Counted from the stretch's first letter, positions 24,952-33,634 are shown. The stretch: DNA of 64,000 nt from Azophilus sp963663395 (GCA_963663395.1 OY760226.1:930001-994000), one strand, 5' to 3'. The notes: generated from the letters alone by a model not told the origin. Made by a program: numbers and translations.

Positions 24952-25914
24952 ATGACGGCGGACATTCGGGACAACATGATGCGTAGAGCAGCTTTCAAGC
25001 GTGTCCAGGTGCTTCAGCAGGACCTTGTGTACCTGACTGCCAATGACTTAAAACCCGGTTTTAGATTCGAGGGCGAGCGCATACCACTGGTAAATCCACA
25101 ACGTGGAATCTTCAAGCCGAGACAAATGCGTTTCTTGCTGTCGGTAAAGACCGTGTATCCGCGCCCCGGGGGAAAGGTGTGGTACGACGACCAACTCTTC
25201 GTTCACCGCCAGATTTTCGAGAGTGAGGATTTGGTGGAATACGCATTCATGGGTACGAATCCCGCCTCTGCCGACAATCGTTGGCTGCGCGAGGCATACG
25301 AGCTGCGCATACCGATCATCTATTTTCTTGGCGTAGCCCCAGGCCTTTACGAAGCGATTTTTCCGGTTTTTGTTTCCGAATGGAATTCAGAGGCACTAAA
25401 GGCAAGTCTTGTGTTTGGATTGCCGATTCTGGAAGAAATCGTTTTGCCGAATTCGGCCCCGGACAATATGTTGGGTGACTTTCCCGAGACTGCTCTTGAA
25501 CGCCGTTACGCGTTACAAACGGTGAAGCAGCGCTTGCATCAGTCGTCATTCCGGGAAGCCGTCATCCATGCGTACGGAGGGCGCTGCGCAGTGTCTGGAA
25601 TACCAGAGCCGTTGCTGCTTGATGCGGCGCATATCGTGCCTGACAAGCATGAACAACTTGGGCAGCCAATCATTCCAAACGGTCTACCTTTGTCAAAAAT
25701 TCATCACGCAGCGTTTGATACGCATCTGCTTGGCATCGACCCGGACTTTCGACTCCACATTGCAGATCGACTACTCGAAAAGGAAGACGGCCCACTGTTG
25801 GATTCGCTGAAACGACTTGGAGGCAAGATGATCCATCTACCGAGCCGTCATGTTGATCTGCCGGATCGGGACCGGCTTGCACTGCGCTTCGAATCATTCA
25901 AAGCCGCCGCGTAA
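24952..25914 (+). CDS. HNH endonuclease (second of a pair)
   Basis: A 320-residue protein starting at ATG 24952. The N-terminal domain (FEGERIPLVNPQRGIFKPRQ) belongs to a widespread group of HNH proteins of unknown specificity. The C-terminal HNH is clear: FREAVIHAYGGRCAVSGIPE, then DAAHIVPDKHEQLG with His227, PNGLPLSKIHHAAFD with Asn243 and His251/His252. Both HNH proteins share the plan N-terminal recognition domain plus C-terminal HNH, but their N-termini differ, so they are not recent duplicates. They probably act as restriction-type nucleases. The neighbour on the other strand is a DUF2075 protein. Confidence 0.82.
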   Translation: MTADIRDNMMRRAAFKRVQVLQQDLVYLTANDLKPGFRFEGERIPLVNPQRGIFKPRQMRFLLSVKTVYPRPGGKVWYDDQLFVHRQIFESEDLVEYAFMGTNPASADNRWLREAYELRIPIIYFLGVAPGLYEAIFPVFVSEWNSEALKASLVFGLPILEEIVLPNSAPDNMLGDFPETALERRYALQTVKQRLHQSSFREAVIHAYGGRCAVSGIPEPLLLDAAHIVPDKHEQLGQPIIPNGLPLSKIHHAAFDTHLLGIDPDFRLHIADRLLEKEDGPLLDSLKRLGGKMIHLPSRHVDLPDRDRLALRFESFKAAA

Positions 25915-25980
25915 TACTTTTGGATAGCTGCAAAAGGCAGAGCCCTGTGCCTTGAAAGCTTAAGCGAACGGTTCTTGAAA

Positions 25981-27930
25981 TCAGTCTGGACTGGATTCGG
26001 GCGTTGCGTATGGCGGAGACGCAGATTCTGCTGCCTTTGGTAAACCAATGTTCGATGAAGCGGGATCTTGTCTGAAATTAACAAAGTTCCTGAAGTAATC
26101 GGTGGTTTCCTCGTCGACGCAGAAAACGTAACAGCCCTTTTGACCACGAGTCATCAACGTCCGATAGGTGTTCTTGATGATGCGATCTGCTAAAGGCTTT
26201 GCTTTTGCAGGGTTTTCTTTGAACATCTTTTTGTAGCCATGTACGGACCGATCTTGGCCCGAACGCTTGCCCGCGTCGGTCACGACTTGCCCATTACGGA
26301 CGATCAGGTCTTCTCCGACAATCACACCGACGTAGTCGAGTTCCAAGCCCTGGCAGGTATGAATACACCCGATTTCCGATACACTCTCTGGAGCAACGAT
26401 CCACAGTGATCCGTCCTTGTCGAGATTCCAGCGCTTGGCGAAATCGTACTCAGGGATAACGACATCCTTGATCTCTGGATCTTTCTTCCCCTTCCAGTCC
26501 CAGCAATAGCCTGCAACTACGCGAGATTTATTGTTTTCGATATTAATCTCTGCGATGCGTTCCCAGAGATCGGTTGGAGACTCGAATACCTGAAAGTCAA
26601 AATCAACTCCGGCAAGTGTCGTATTCGCGGTGTTTTCGATTTGTAGCGTGTTGTTGATCCAGGAGAGATAGCCATCTGAACCGTTGCAGCGAAACTGCGA
26701 TTCCAGATTTTGCTCAACGAGAGATGCCCCGGCTTCCGCTGCCCAACGGCGAATCTGTTCTCTGTCACCAATATCCTTGAGCGTGACGCGTTGGTCCTGG
26801 TCAAGGAAAAATATTGAAAATCGTGCAGCGCGAATGATCTCCTTGATCTGGTTCTCGCCCTGGTTCTGATAGAGGCCGGATTTCTCATTCAACCGGTGTG
26901 CCTCGTCGACGATCAGGCAGTCGAGAGCGTCAGGAGATGTGTCTATGTATGCACCGGACCCTTTGAAAAGATTAGAAACGTGAGACTTGGAGAATGTTCG
27001 AGTTAGCTTGCTTTCGTAGACGGCGCGTGGCGCTGCATTGCGCGACACGTACTGAGCGACGAGTTCCCTGTTCGTGAGTTCAACCAGTAAATTTATTGCA
27101 ATAACTGATTTTCCTGTCCCGGGGCCGCCCTCTACTAACAGAATCTGCTTGCCGCCGTCTTTCGCCCTTTCCGCCAATTCCAGCGCACTTTCATAGACAA
27201 TTTTCTGATCGTCAATCATTTCAAATTCACGGTTGCCTTGCAGAAGCGAGGCTAAATGGTCTGCAAGGTTCTTCGATGGTCTCAATCGACCATGTTCGAT
27301 CCTGTAAAGGATCCGGGATCCATCTCCATGCTTGACGTGTTGGCTGAGAAAATCGCGCAGGAGTTCTGCATCATTTCTAATGAAGACCGGCGCCTTGGCC
27401 GTGTGCTCATCGTAGAAAGGCGCCTTGACCGCGGAGGGGTCTAAGCAGTTGTGAAGATAGGCGCATGGGCGTAGAGAAATTTCGCCATCTTGTACCTCGA
27501 CGTTGAAATCTCGGATCAGTGCCGCGTATGTCCAAGCCTGGTAGGAAGGATGCGTGGTTTCGCGTTTGGCTCGCCCCAGGACTGTCTGAACGATTGCGTC
27601 CTTTTGTGTGATGGACACCTCGGACCATTGTTTCAACTCCACGATGACAACGGTTTCTCGATTGTCGCCATCGAGGCCCGACAGGATGAAGTCTACGCGC
27701 TTGGAAGTCAGGGGAATCTGATATTCGATGGCTACACCGGCGTCATGTGGGATCTCGCCGGAGACCAGCACGTTGTTCATGTACTGCATCGAATTTTTCC
27801 AGGATTCAATCTCGGAGGCGGATGTCGTGTGCCCCAGTTGCGAGGAGAACGCCGAGAGGATTTTCTGCTCGATCTGATTCGCAAACACGTCCCTGGAGAA
27901 TTCAGCCGCCGTGGCGGTGTAGACGATCAT
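25981..27930 (-). CDS. DUF2075 helicase-like ATPase with N-terminal nuclease-like domain
   Basis: A 649-residue protein. Residues 60-130 contain a PD-(D/E)xK-like core: Asp80 (SKRVDFILSGLDG) and Glu98-Leu-Lys100 (TVVIVELKQW). Residues 240-620 form the DUF2075 ATPase, related to superfamily 1 helicases: Walker A GGPGTGKS (268-275), Walker B LIVDEAHRLNE (Asp342-Glu-Ala-His), FFLDQDQRVT, SQFRC (arginine motif), CIHTCQGLELDYVGVIVG and a C-terminal TLMTRGQKGCYVF. The gene runs leftward, 15 bases after a MazG-like gene, a pairing seen in accessory regions. A role against foreign DNA or RNA is likely but unproven. Confidence 0.82.
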   Translation of the reverse strand: MIVYTATAAEFSRDVFANQIEQKILSAFSSQLGHTTSASEIESWKNSMQYMNNVLVSGEIPHDAGVAIEYQIPLTSKRVDFILSGLDGDNRETVVIVELKQWSEVSITQKDAIVQTVLGRAKRETTHPSYQAWTYAALIRDFNVEVQDGEISLRPCAYLHNCLDPSAVKAPFYDEHTAKAPVFIRNDAELLRDFLSQHVKHGDGSRILYRIEHGRLRPSKNLADHLASLLQGNREFEMIDDQKIVYESALELAERAKDGGKQILLVEGGPGTGKSVIAINLLVELTNRELVAQYVSRNAAPRAVYESKLTRTFSKSHVSNLFKGSGAYIDTSPDALDCLIVDEAHRLNEKSGLYQNQGENQIKEIIRAARFSIFFLDQDQRVTLKDIGDREQIRRWAAEAGASLVEQNLESQFRCNGSDGYLSWINNTLQIENTANTTLAGVDFDFQVFESPTDLWERIAEINIENNKSRVVAGYCWDWKGKKDPEIKDVVIPEYDFAKRWNLDKDGSLWIVAPESVSEIGCIHTCQGLELDYVGVIVGEDLIVRNGQVVTDAGKRSGQDRSVHGYKKMFKENPAKAKPLADRIIKNTYRTLMTRGQKGCYVFCVDEETTDYFRNFVNFRQDPASSNIGLPKAAESASPPYATPESSPD

Positions 27931-27945
27931 TCCCCCACCATGCGT

Positions 27946-28275
27946 CTACTCATCCGCCGGCGGTCGAACTGATGGGGGATACTTGATGGCATTGGTGTCG
28001 ATCTTTTCCTTCACAGCTTGCTCAATGTCCACGCCGAGTTTGTCTGAAAGCATCGCCAGATAAATCTGAATATCGGCGATTTCGGCGGCAACTGCACTCC
28101 GATCAACTATTTCGGGTGATGACGACTGCGACTCGGTGAGCCATTGAAAGTGCTCAAGCAGCTCAGCGGCCTCGACCGATAGTGCCATCGCAAGATTCTT
28201 TGGCGAGTGGAACCGGTGCCAATCGCGCTCGTCCGCGAAGGCTCTGAGGCGCTCCTGTAGTTTTGCCAGGTTCAT
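27946..28275 (-). CDS. MazG-like nucleotide pyrophosphohydrolase
   Basis: About 109 residues, the size of single-domain MazG/dCTPase-like proteins. These all-alpha enzymes hydrolyse NTPs or dNTPs to monophosphate and pyrophosphate. Metal-binding motif: ALSVEAAELLEHFQW (ExxE) and a later EIADIQIYLAMLSD (ExxD), as expected. ATG 28275 gives the conserved start MNLAKLQERLRAF; a GTG two codons upstream has a slightly better-placed GAG and cannot be excluded. It is upstream of, and probably co-transcribed with, the DUF2075 gene. In this context, nucleotide depletion or removal of a signalling nucleotide is conceivable, as is simple house-cleaning. Confidence 0.82.
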   Translation of the reverse strand: MNLAKLQERLRAFADERDWHRFHSPKNLAMALSVEAAELLEHFQWLTESQSSSPEIVDRSAVAAEIADIQIYLAMLSDKLGVDIEQAVKEKIDTNAIKYPPSVRPPADE

Positions 28276-28516
28276 GGGCACCGATACTCAGCTCAGTTGT
28301 GGCCAGTATCGTAAGCGGCTTTGGCACTATCAAGAAAGCACTACGGACCGACTCGTGGAAAGACCTCCGTCAGGCCGTCTGCCCGTTACCTCACGTATCG
28401 ATCTTGACCCGCCTTTCTCTCAACACCCGGAACCCGTTGCACATTCGGGAGGTCGCCACCGGTGTAGCGGGAGCCGAGACGCCACTCGGCTGGACTGCTT
28501 TGCCCGGCACCACTTT

Positions 28517-28571
28517 GCGCAATTAGCCGAATAGTGCAACAATCGCGCAACTAACGTCGCAAATAGCGCAA
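28517..28571. promoter_or_regulatory. G(C/T)GCAA repeat array, possible operator of the Fic gene
   Basis: Hexamers GCGCAA (28517), GTGCAA (28534), GCGCAA (28545), TCGCAA (28557) and GCGCAA (28566) occur in 55 bases with spacings of 17, 11, 12 and 9, just before the Fic start at 28601. All lie in the same orientation. A repeated motif directly before a gene whose product has an N-terminal winged-helix-like region suggests autoregulation. Confidence 0.45.
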
Positions 28572-28600
28572 GTGCCGCTGTGCCCCAGCCCCTCAAACAC

Positions 28601-30004
28601 ATGGCCACCCCAGAAAACTCGACCAACGTAATCGAAGCCGTAGTCGGGCGACACCCGAACGGCATTCCTCCCCGCTTGATCGCTGCCGAACTGTCGCCCC
28701 CGTTGCCTCGGCGCACGCTCCAGTACCGTCTCGCGAAACTCGTGGAAGCGGGCCGCCTCGTTCGGCAAGGCGCGGGCCGAGCCACGGTCTATCGTCCTGT
28801 CCGAACCGTTGACATCCGTATCGACGCCGTGACCGGGACGCCGCGTACCGGCATCCGGCTCGATGCGGTGCCAAATGAACTCGCTGACCTGCGTCGCGAA
28901 TACCGGCAACGATTCCTGTCGCTGCCCCCGGATCAGCGGCCCCCGGCCGGCTACCGGCGAGCATTCCTGGACGACTATCGGCCCGCAGCCGGTTACCTCT
29001 CACAGGTCGACCTGCACGAACTCTCGAAAATCGGACATATGGCCGCTGCTCCTGCACCGGCGGGCACTTATGCGCGGGGCATCCTCGACCGCATGCTGAT
29101 CGACTTGTCCTGGAATTCGAGCCGCCTTGAGGGCAACACGTACTCCCTGCTGGACACGAAGCGGCTGTTCGAAACCGGGGCCGAAGGCCAGAATCGCGAC
29201 GCGCGGGAAACGCAGATGATCCTCAACCACAAGCGAGCCATCGAGTTCCTCGTGGACAGTGTCGATGAGGTCGATCTCGACCGGCGTACCCTTCTCAACC
29301 TGCACGCCCTGCTCGCCGACAACCTGTTGCCGGATCCAGGCGCGCCGGGTCGCTTGCGTGCGCGTCCCGTCGGCATCACTGCATCGGCCTATCAACCCCT
29401 CGACATCCCGGCGCTGATCGCCGAAACTTTTGATCGACTGCTCGAGACGGCCCGCGCGATCGAGCACCCCATCGAGCAAGCCCTGTTCTGCCTCGTGCAC
29501 CTGCCGTATCTGCAAGCCTTCGACGACGTGAACAAGCGGGTCTCCCGGCTCGCCGCGAACATCCCGCTGATCAAGCACAACCTTGCCCCGCTGTCCTTCA
29601 ACGATGTCCCGACCGACTACTACACCGACGCCGTACTGCTGATCTACGAGCACAACGAGATCGGCTTGATGAAGGCATTGTTCCGATGGGCATACGGTCG
29701 TTCAGCCGCGCGATACGGTGCGGTGCGGCAGTTGCTGGGCGATCCCGACCCGTTCCGCCTGCGGTATCGGGATGCGCTCGGCCAGCTGGTCTCCGAGGTC
29801 ATCCGCAACCGCCTCGGTGTGGGCGCTGCCGCCGGTTACGTCACCGCCTGGGTGCTGGAGAACATCGACGCCACCGACCGTGCCCGGTTCCAGGAGATCA
29901 CCGAAACCGAACTCATGGGTCTGCACGAGGGCAACTACGCACGCTACCGGGTTTCGTTCGGCCAGTTTGACGCTTGGCGGGCCGTTTGGGACGCCGGCTC
30001 ATAG
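28601..30004 (+). CDS. Fic/DOC family protein with N-terminal winged helix, variant active site
   Basis: About 467 residues from ATG 28601 (a GTG at 28580 is also possible). Residues 5-70 resemble a helix-turn-helix (IPPRLIAAELSPPLPRRTLQ). The Fic domain follows: an N-terminal inhibitory helix motif SSRLEGN (pattern S/T-x3-E-x-N) and, instead of the standard HPFx(D/E)GNGRxxR, the variant HLPYLQAFDDVNKRVSR. His and the final Arg are kept, Gly-Asn-Gly is replaced by Val-Asn-Lys. Fic proteins usually transfer AMP to target hydroxyls; the altered loop may change the nucleotide or reduce activity. The C-terminal third is helical. It stands alone, with the broken TPR gene convergent to it. Confidence 0.85.
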   Translation: MATPENSTNVIEAVVGRHPNGIPPRLIAAELSPPLPRRTLQYRLAKLVEAGRLVRQGAGRATVYRPVRTVDIRIDAVTGTPRTGIRLDAVPNELADLRREYRQRFLSLPPDQRPPAGYRRAFLDDYRPAAGYLSQVDLHELSKIGHMAAAPAPAGTYARGILDRMLIDLSWNSSRLEGNTYSLLDTKRLFETGAEGQNRDARETQMILNHKRAIEFLVDSVDEVDLDRRTLLNLHALLADNLLPDPGAPGRLRARPVGITASAYQPLDIPALIAETFDRLLETARAIEHPIEQALFCLVHLPYLQAFDDVNKRVSRLAANIPLIKHNLAPLSFNDVPTDYYTDAVLLIYEHNEIGLMKALFRWAYGRSAARYGAVRQLLGDPDPFRLRYRDALGQLVSEVIRNRLGVGAAAGYVTAWVLENIDATDRARFQEITETELMGLHEGNYARYRVSFGQFDAWRAVWDAGS

Positions 30005-30472
30005 GTTATGGTAGGCGCGTGGGAACGAGCGATTATCGAGATGGCCCCAAGGCAGGCGGGAGCGGTTCCAGTGGAAATTGGACGGGACGACGCGCAATCC
30101 GATGGACACGGCAGCCTGGCAAAATATGTAGGACGTGACGATGTCGTCGCGTTTCTCGATCCAGATAGCAAGATGGTGAAGCGCGTCGATGTGATCGGGG
30201 CACAAGCGCACGATAGCGCGGAGGTCGCCACGTCAGCAGGCCTTGAGCGCCCGGTCGAATTCATTGTCAATAGTGGAAGCAATCGTAGGATGCTGGAAGA
30301 TCCATGCGTTTTCGAATTGTTCGATGAGTTTTGTTGGACAACCTCCCCAGCGTGGGAGCACGTGACTCTGACAGCATCGGATGGTGGCTCGTAGAAGGGA
30401 TGCCCGGATGCTCTTGCATCGTTTTTCCATGTTGCAGTTGCAATGATTGTTACTCGTTGGATAGTCATCCAC
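29999..30472 (-). pseudogene. TPR-protein remnant with in-frame TGA
   Basis: A minus-strand frame from GTG 30472 to a stop at 29999, interrupted by TGA at 30235-30233. The part before it (IASTIDNEFDRALKAC) and after it (RGDLRAIVRLCPDHIDALHH, then LAIWIEKRDD and WGHLDNRSFPRAYHNL) reads like one tetratricopeptide-repeat protein of a bacterial family with CPDHIDALHHLA and an RPFLRAYHNLGL-like tail. Both the internal stop and the early end against the Fic gene show decay. The N-terminal 60 residues are unconvincing. It may have been cut when the Fic segment arrived. Confidence 0.55.
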
Positions 30473-30545
30473 TATACTGTAGATTCATCCAGTTTCTGTA
30501 GGTGCTACCGTATGTCTGTCGAGGTGCGACCACTACGAGGTTCAG

Positions 30546-31466
30546 ATGGCTCGTAACTCCAAGATTGAATGGACAGATCATACGTTCAATCCCTGGTGGG
30601 GCTGCACGAAAGTCTCTCCTGCTTGCGACCATTGCTACGCGGAAGCTTGGGCAAAGCGGGTCGGGTTCGATGTTTGGAGCGCAGGGCGGCCGAGGCGGTA
30701 TTTGAGCGATGGCTATTGGCAACAACCGTATCGCTGGGAGCAGGAGGCAGTGCGGGCTGGGCGCAGGTTTCGAGTGTTCTGCGCCTCCATGGCGGATGTC
30801 TTTGAATGGAAGCGTGGTCTAGCTGATTGGCGGAAACGACTCTGGGCGACTATTGAGAGTACCCCCAACCTGGATTGGCTATTGCTTACAAAACGTCCGC
30901 ATCTGGTAGAGCGTCTTACACCATGGAATGACGACTGGCCTGCCAACGTGTGGCTTGGTACGACTGTCGAGAGCCAAAAGTGGGTGAACAAACGATTGCC
31001 ACACATCGAGGAAAGCGGAGCCCGTATCCGGTTTTTGTCCTGTGAACCATTGCTCGGTGAAATTCATGTGGGCGAGTGGCTGGAACGGAAGGCGATTCAC
31101 TGGGTGATAGCCGGGGGCGAGAGCGGCCCCAAAGCACGGCCGAGCGATCCGGAATGGTTTTACAGCTTGCGTGACCAGTGCGTTGCAAACAAAACACCAT
31201 TCCACTTCAAGCAGTGGGGCGATTGGGCTCCCACGGACGCAGTGCAGCACGCCTTGCCTCGTTCTGTCATCAATAGTGACTTCTACTCGACGCAGATGGG
31301 GAGATTTGGAAAAAAGTCGAGTGGGCGGTATCTAATGGGTCGAATTTGGGATGACATTCCCGAACATTCAGTGGAACCGTATCGAAATGCCTTTATCACT
31401 AGGGAACCCCCGTCCCCCGAGAGGACGATTAACGGAAATGCGACCCTCACGTTCGAGGGGCCGTAG
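30546..31466 (+). CDS. DUF5131 (phage Gp37/Gp68-type) three-Cys-motif protein
   Basis: A 306-residue protein with the DUF5131 start SKIEWTDHTFNPWWGCTKVS and a Cys20-x6-Cys27-x2-Cys30 cluster (CTKVSPACDHC) that resembles a divergent radical-SAM iron-sulfur site. Other family segments are VFCASMADVFE, WLLLTKRP and WVIAGGESGPKARP, and the C-terminal FHFKQWGDW. The function of the family is not established; it occurs in phages and islands. A partner gene, tcmP, lies convergently on the other strand and their 3' ends overlap by 99 bases. The pairing itself is a known association (three-Cys-motif protein with TcmP). Confidence 0.85.
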   Translation: MARNSKIEWTDHTFNPWWGCTKVSPACDHCYAEAWAKRVGFDVWSAGRPRRYLSDGYWQQPYRWEQEAVRAGRRFRVFCASMADVFEWKRGLADWRKRLWATIESTPNLDWLLLTKRPHLVERLTPWNDDWPANVWLGTTVESQKWVNKRLPHIEESGARIRFLSCEPLLGEIHVGEWLERKAIHWVIAGGESGPKARPSDPEWFYSLRDQCVANKTPFHFKQWGDWAPTDAVQHALPRSVINSDFYSTQMGRFGKKSSGRYLMGRIWDDIPEHSVEPYRNAFITREPPSPERTINGNATLTFEGP

Positions 31467-32444
31467 CGTACTCTTCCTGAGATGACCTTTATGAAAGATG
31501 GTTTCGTCGCCCATGACAAATTCGTCTATTTTCTCAATTGGCGTTGACTTGTTTCCGAATTGCTTCCTTAGTTGAATTGCCAACGGTTCTGTGTTTGTCT
31601 CGAATAAAATTCGGAGTTGGTCGGAGTGGCCGCGGAATGCATAGCTGCCGGTCGGTTCGACCTTCCAAATTGCAGATTTCATCAGGTTGCATCCCTTCAG
31701 GCTGCTTGATGTGAAATAGATTGTGTATATGTGGCGATTGCCTTTCCAGAGTTCGAATGGAACGACGTAGTCAGCGCCATGATTTTTCAGTTGAACTGAA
31801 AACAGGTCATGAAGGAATCGCTTTTTCGCATCTGATTCCTTCATAGCAAGGCACTCCTTCCAATCAGAAGTGCCGAACAATGAGTCGAGATGTGGACCAT
31901 ACTCTGGTGATCCGTGAAATCGGCGAATGGGTTCATACATAAAGGAAATCATGCACTCGCTTTTCTCGATATTGAGAATTCGCTCGATGAGCTTCATGGG
32001 GCTTCCCTTGACTCCAAAGGGATCGATCATCACGAGTGCGGGCGCAAGCTGTGCTTTCTGTTCTTCGATTTGGTCGAGGATACTGGTCATGTGATCGTCA
32101 AACGTGCCCAGCAAAACTTGATGCGTAGTGCCGGGTACATGTGGTTGCTGATCCAGAATTTCAGCCAGGTGATGTGCGTGATTCGGGTTAGACTCGATAA
32201 AAAGGCACACGACCTGGACGTTCTGTAAACGGCCCTCTTTCTTGTGTCTTCTTACGCAATCGAGAGCGATCAATGGAGATCCCGGGTCGCCGCCTTCGTA
32301 TTCGCCAGGCCCCGCAAACCCGTCTATGAAAAGCAATCGACCATTCCAGCGACCGAGAATCGGAAACCAACCGTCAAGATAGTGCTTGAGCAGCAAATGC
32401 TTTCCTTCGGTTTGTTGGTCTCGAGTCCAGATTCTCTTACTCAT
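31368..32444 (-). CDS. tcmP: three-Cys-motif partner protein TcmP
   Basis: A 358-residue protein matching TcmP: a conserved start (TEGKHLLLKHYLDGWFPIL), a methyltransferase-like glycine motif (LLFIDGFAGPGEYEGGDPGS), APALVMIDPFGVKGSPM (an acidic DPFG-type motif) and a C-terminal segment. TcmP proteins are named for their association with DUF5131 three-Cys proteins; their chemistry is unknown, though a nucleotide- or SAM-binding Rossmann fold is likely. Here the two genes are convergent rather than co-directional, with overlapping 3' ends, so both strands of 31368-31466 are coding. It is the last accessory gene before the core LPS block. Confidence 0.85.
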   Translation of the reverse strand: MSKRIWTRDQQTEGKHLLLKHYLDGWFPILGRWNGRLLFIDGFAGPGEYEGGDPGSPLIALDCVRRHKKEGRLQNVQVVCLFIESNPNHAHHLAEILDQQPHVPGTTHQVLLGTFDDHMTSILDQIEEQKAQLAPALVMIDPFGVKGSPMKLIERILNIEKSECMISFMYEPIRRFHGSPEYGPHLDSLFGTSDWKECLAMKESDAKKRFLHDLFSVQLKNHGADYVVPFELWKGNRHIYTIYFTSSSLKGCNLMKSAIWKVEPTGSYAFRGHSDQLRILFETNTEPLAIQLRKQFGNKSTPIEKIDEFVMGDETIFHKGHLRKSTLRPLEREGRISVNRPLGGRGFPSDKGISIRFH

Positions 32445-32582
32445 GGTTTATGGGTTCAGTCCAAGGAGTTATGAATTCGGCAATGCAGGACCCGAACGGC
32501 GCCTGAAACAGAGTATCGGCGTACACGTCAATCGCGTCTATGGCAAAAGTCGCACAGGCGGGTAACCGTCGACACAGGGCCT

Positions 32583-33503
32583 TCACCCGTACGGGCGGGG
32601 ATTCCCTGGCGGACGCGTCTTGAACCTGCGGTGCAGCCACAGGTACTGCTCCGGATGCTTGCGAATCTCCCCCTCCAACACCTGATTGATCCGACACGCA
32701 TCCTGCTGATCATCACCACTCGGAAACCCCTCGATCGGCACACTGAACTCAATCGTCCAACACCGCCCCTCATAGTCCCGATGATGACTCAGCATCACCA
32801 CCGGCGACCCGTTCAACCCCGCAAACCGCGCCGTAGCCGTAATCGTAGCTGCCTCAACCCCAAAGAACGGCGCAAACACGGAATACTTCGCCCCATAATC
32901 CTGATCCGCCGCATACCAAACCGCCCGCCCCGCTTTCAGCGCCTGCAGCACCGCCCGCGTATCCTGCCGCTCGATCACCCCCCGGTAATAATGCCGCCGT
33001 CCCCGCAACTGCACCCACTCCAGCACCGGGTTCTTGTTGTACCGATACATCACATCAATCCGCCCCAGAACCGCCAGCGCCTGGGAGATAATGTCCAGGC
33101 ACCCGAAATGCGCCCCAAGCAGCACCACCCCCCGGCCCTGCGCCATGGCGGCACGAAAGTGCTCCGCCCCCACAACCTTCATCCGCCCCCGCAGATCCCG
33201 CAGCGGATTGAACCAGGCGACACAGAATTCCAGCACCCCGAGTGTCACCGCCTCGAACACCCGCCTGGCCATGGCGGTGACCTCCGGTGCGTCGAGCTCG
33301 GGAAAGCAAAGCCGCAGATTGGTCTCGGTAATCCGCCGCCGCCGGCCCCAGCAGCGGAAGGCAATCCGCCCGAGGTGCTTGCCCAGGGGAAACAGCATCC
33401 CCAGCGGCAGACGCCCGATCACCCAGCCCACGCCCACCAGGCACCAACTGGGCCACATCCGTGGCGATGCCAGGTGCGGGGGCTTGGGTTTTCCGGAGCC
33501 CAT
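32583..33503 (-). CDS. lpxL: lipid A biosynthesis acyltransferase, LpxL/HtrB family
   Basis: A 306-residue inner-membrane acyltransferase, the same length as E. coli LpxL. It adds a secondary acyl chain to Kdo2-lipid IVA. An N-terminal hydrophobic segment (SWCLVGVGWVIGRLPLGML) is followed by the catalytic H-x4-D motif in GVVLLGAHFGCLDI and the family segments WYAADQDYG, FAPFFGVEAATI and a C-terminal PEQYLWLHRRFK. ATG 33503 is the only good start. It is divergent from hldE, with about 130 bases between them. Specificity among LpxL, LpxM and LpxP cannot be decided from the sequence, so the symbol is by similarity. Confidence 0.9.
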   Translation of the reverse strand: MGSGKPKPPHLASPRMWPSWCLVGVGWVIGRLPLGMLFPLGKHLGRIAFRCWGRRRRITETNLRLCFPELDAPEVTAMARRVFEAVTLGVLEFCVAWFNPLRDLRGRMKVVGAEHFRAAMAQGRGVVLLGAHFGCLDIISQALAVLGRIDVMYRYNKNPVLEWVQLRGRRHYYRGVIERQDTRAVLQALKAGRAVWYAADQDYGAKYSVFAPFFGVEAATITATARFAGLNGSPVVMLSHHRDYEGRCWTIEFSVPIEGFPSGDDQQDACRINQVLEGEIRKHPEQYLWLHRRFKTRPPGNPRPYG

Positions 33504-33634
33504 GCTTCACCGCCTCTCACGCCAGCCCGCAAGGCGAGTTCGGCAAGGCAGACAGGTGTTTCGAAGGTGAGACATCGGCGGCGAAATCGCTCAAACGCGG
33601 TGGAGAAGCCCCCGGATTCTAGCAACTAACCCCT

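Noticed and set aside
32437..32697. Small minus-strand frame at the island boundary
   Set aside because: It overlaps the lpxL C-terminus, lacks a ribosome site and has no recognisable domain; the short protein-like stretch is not enough.
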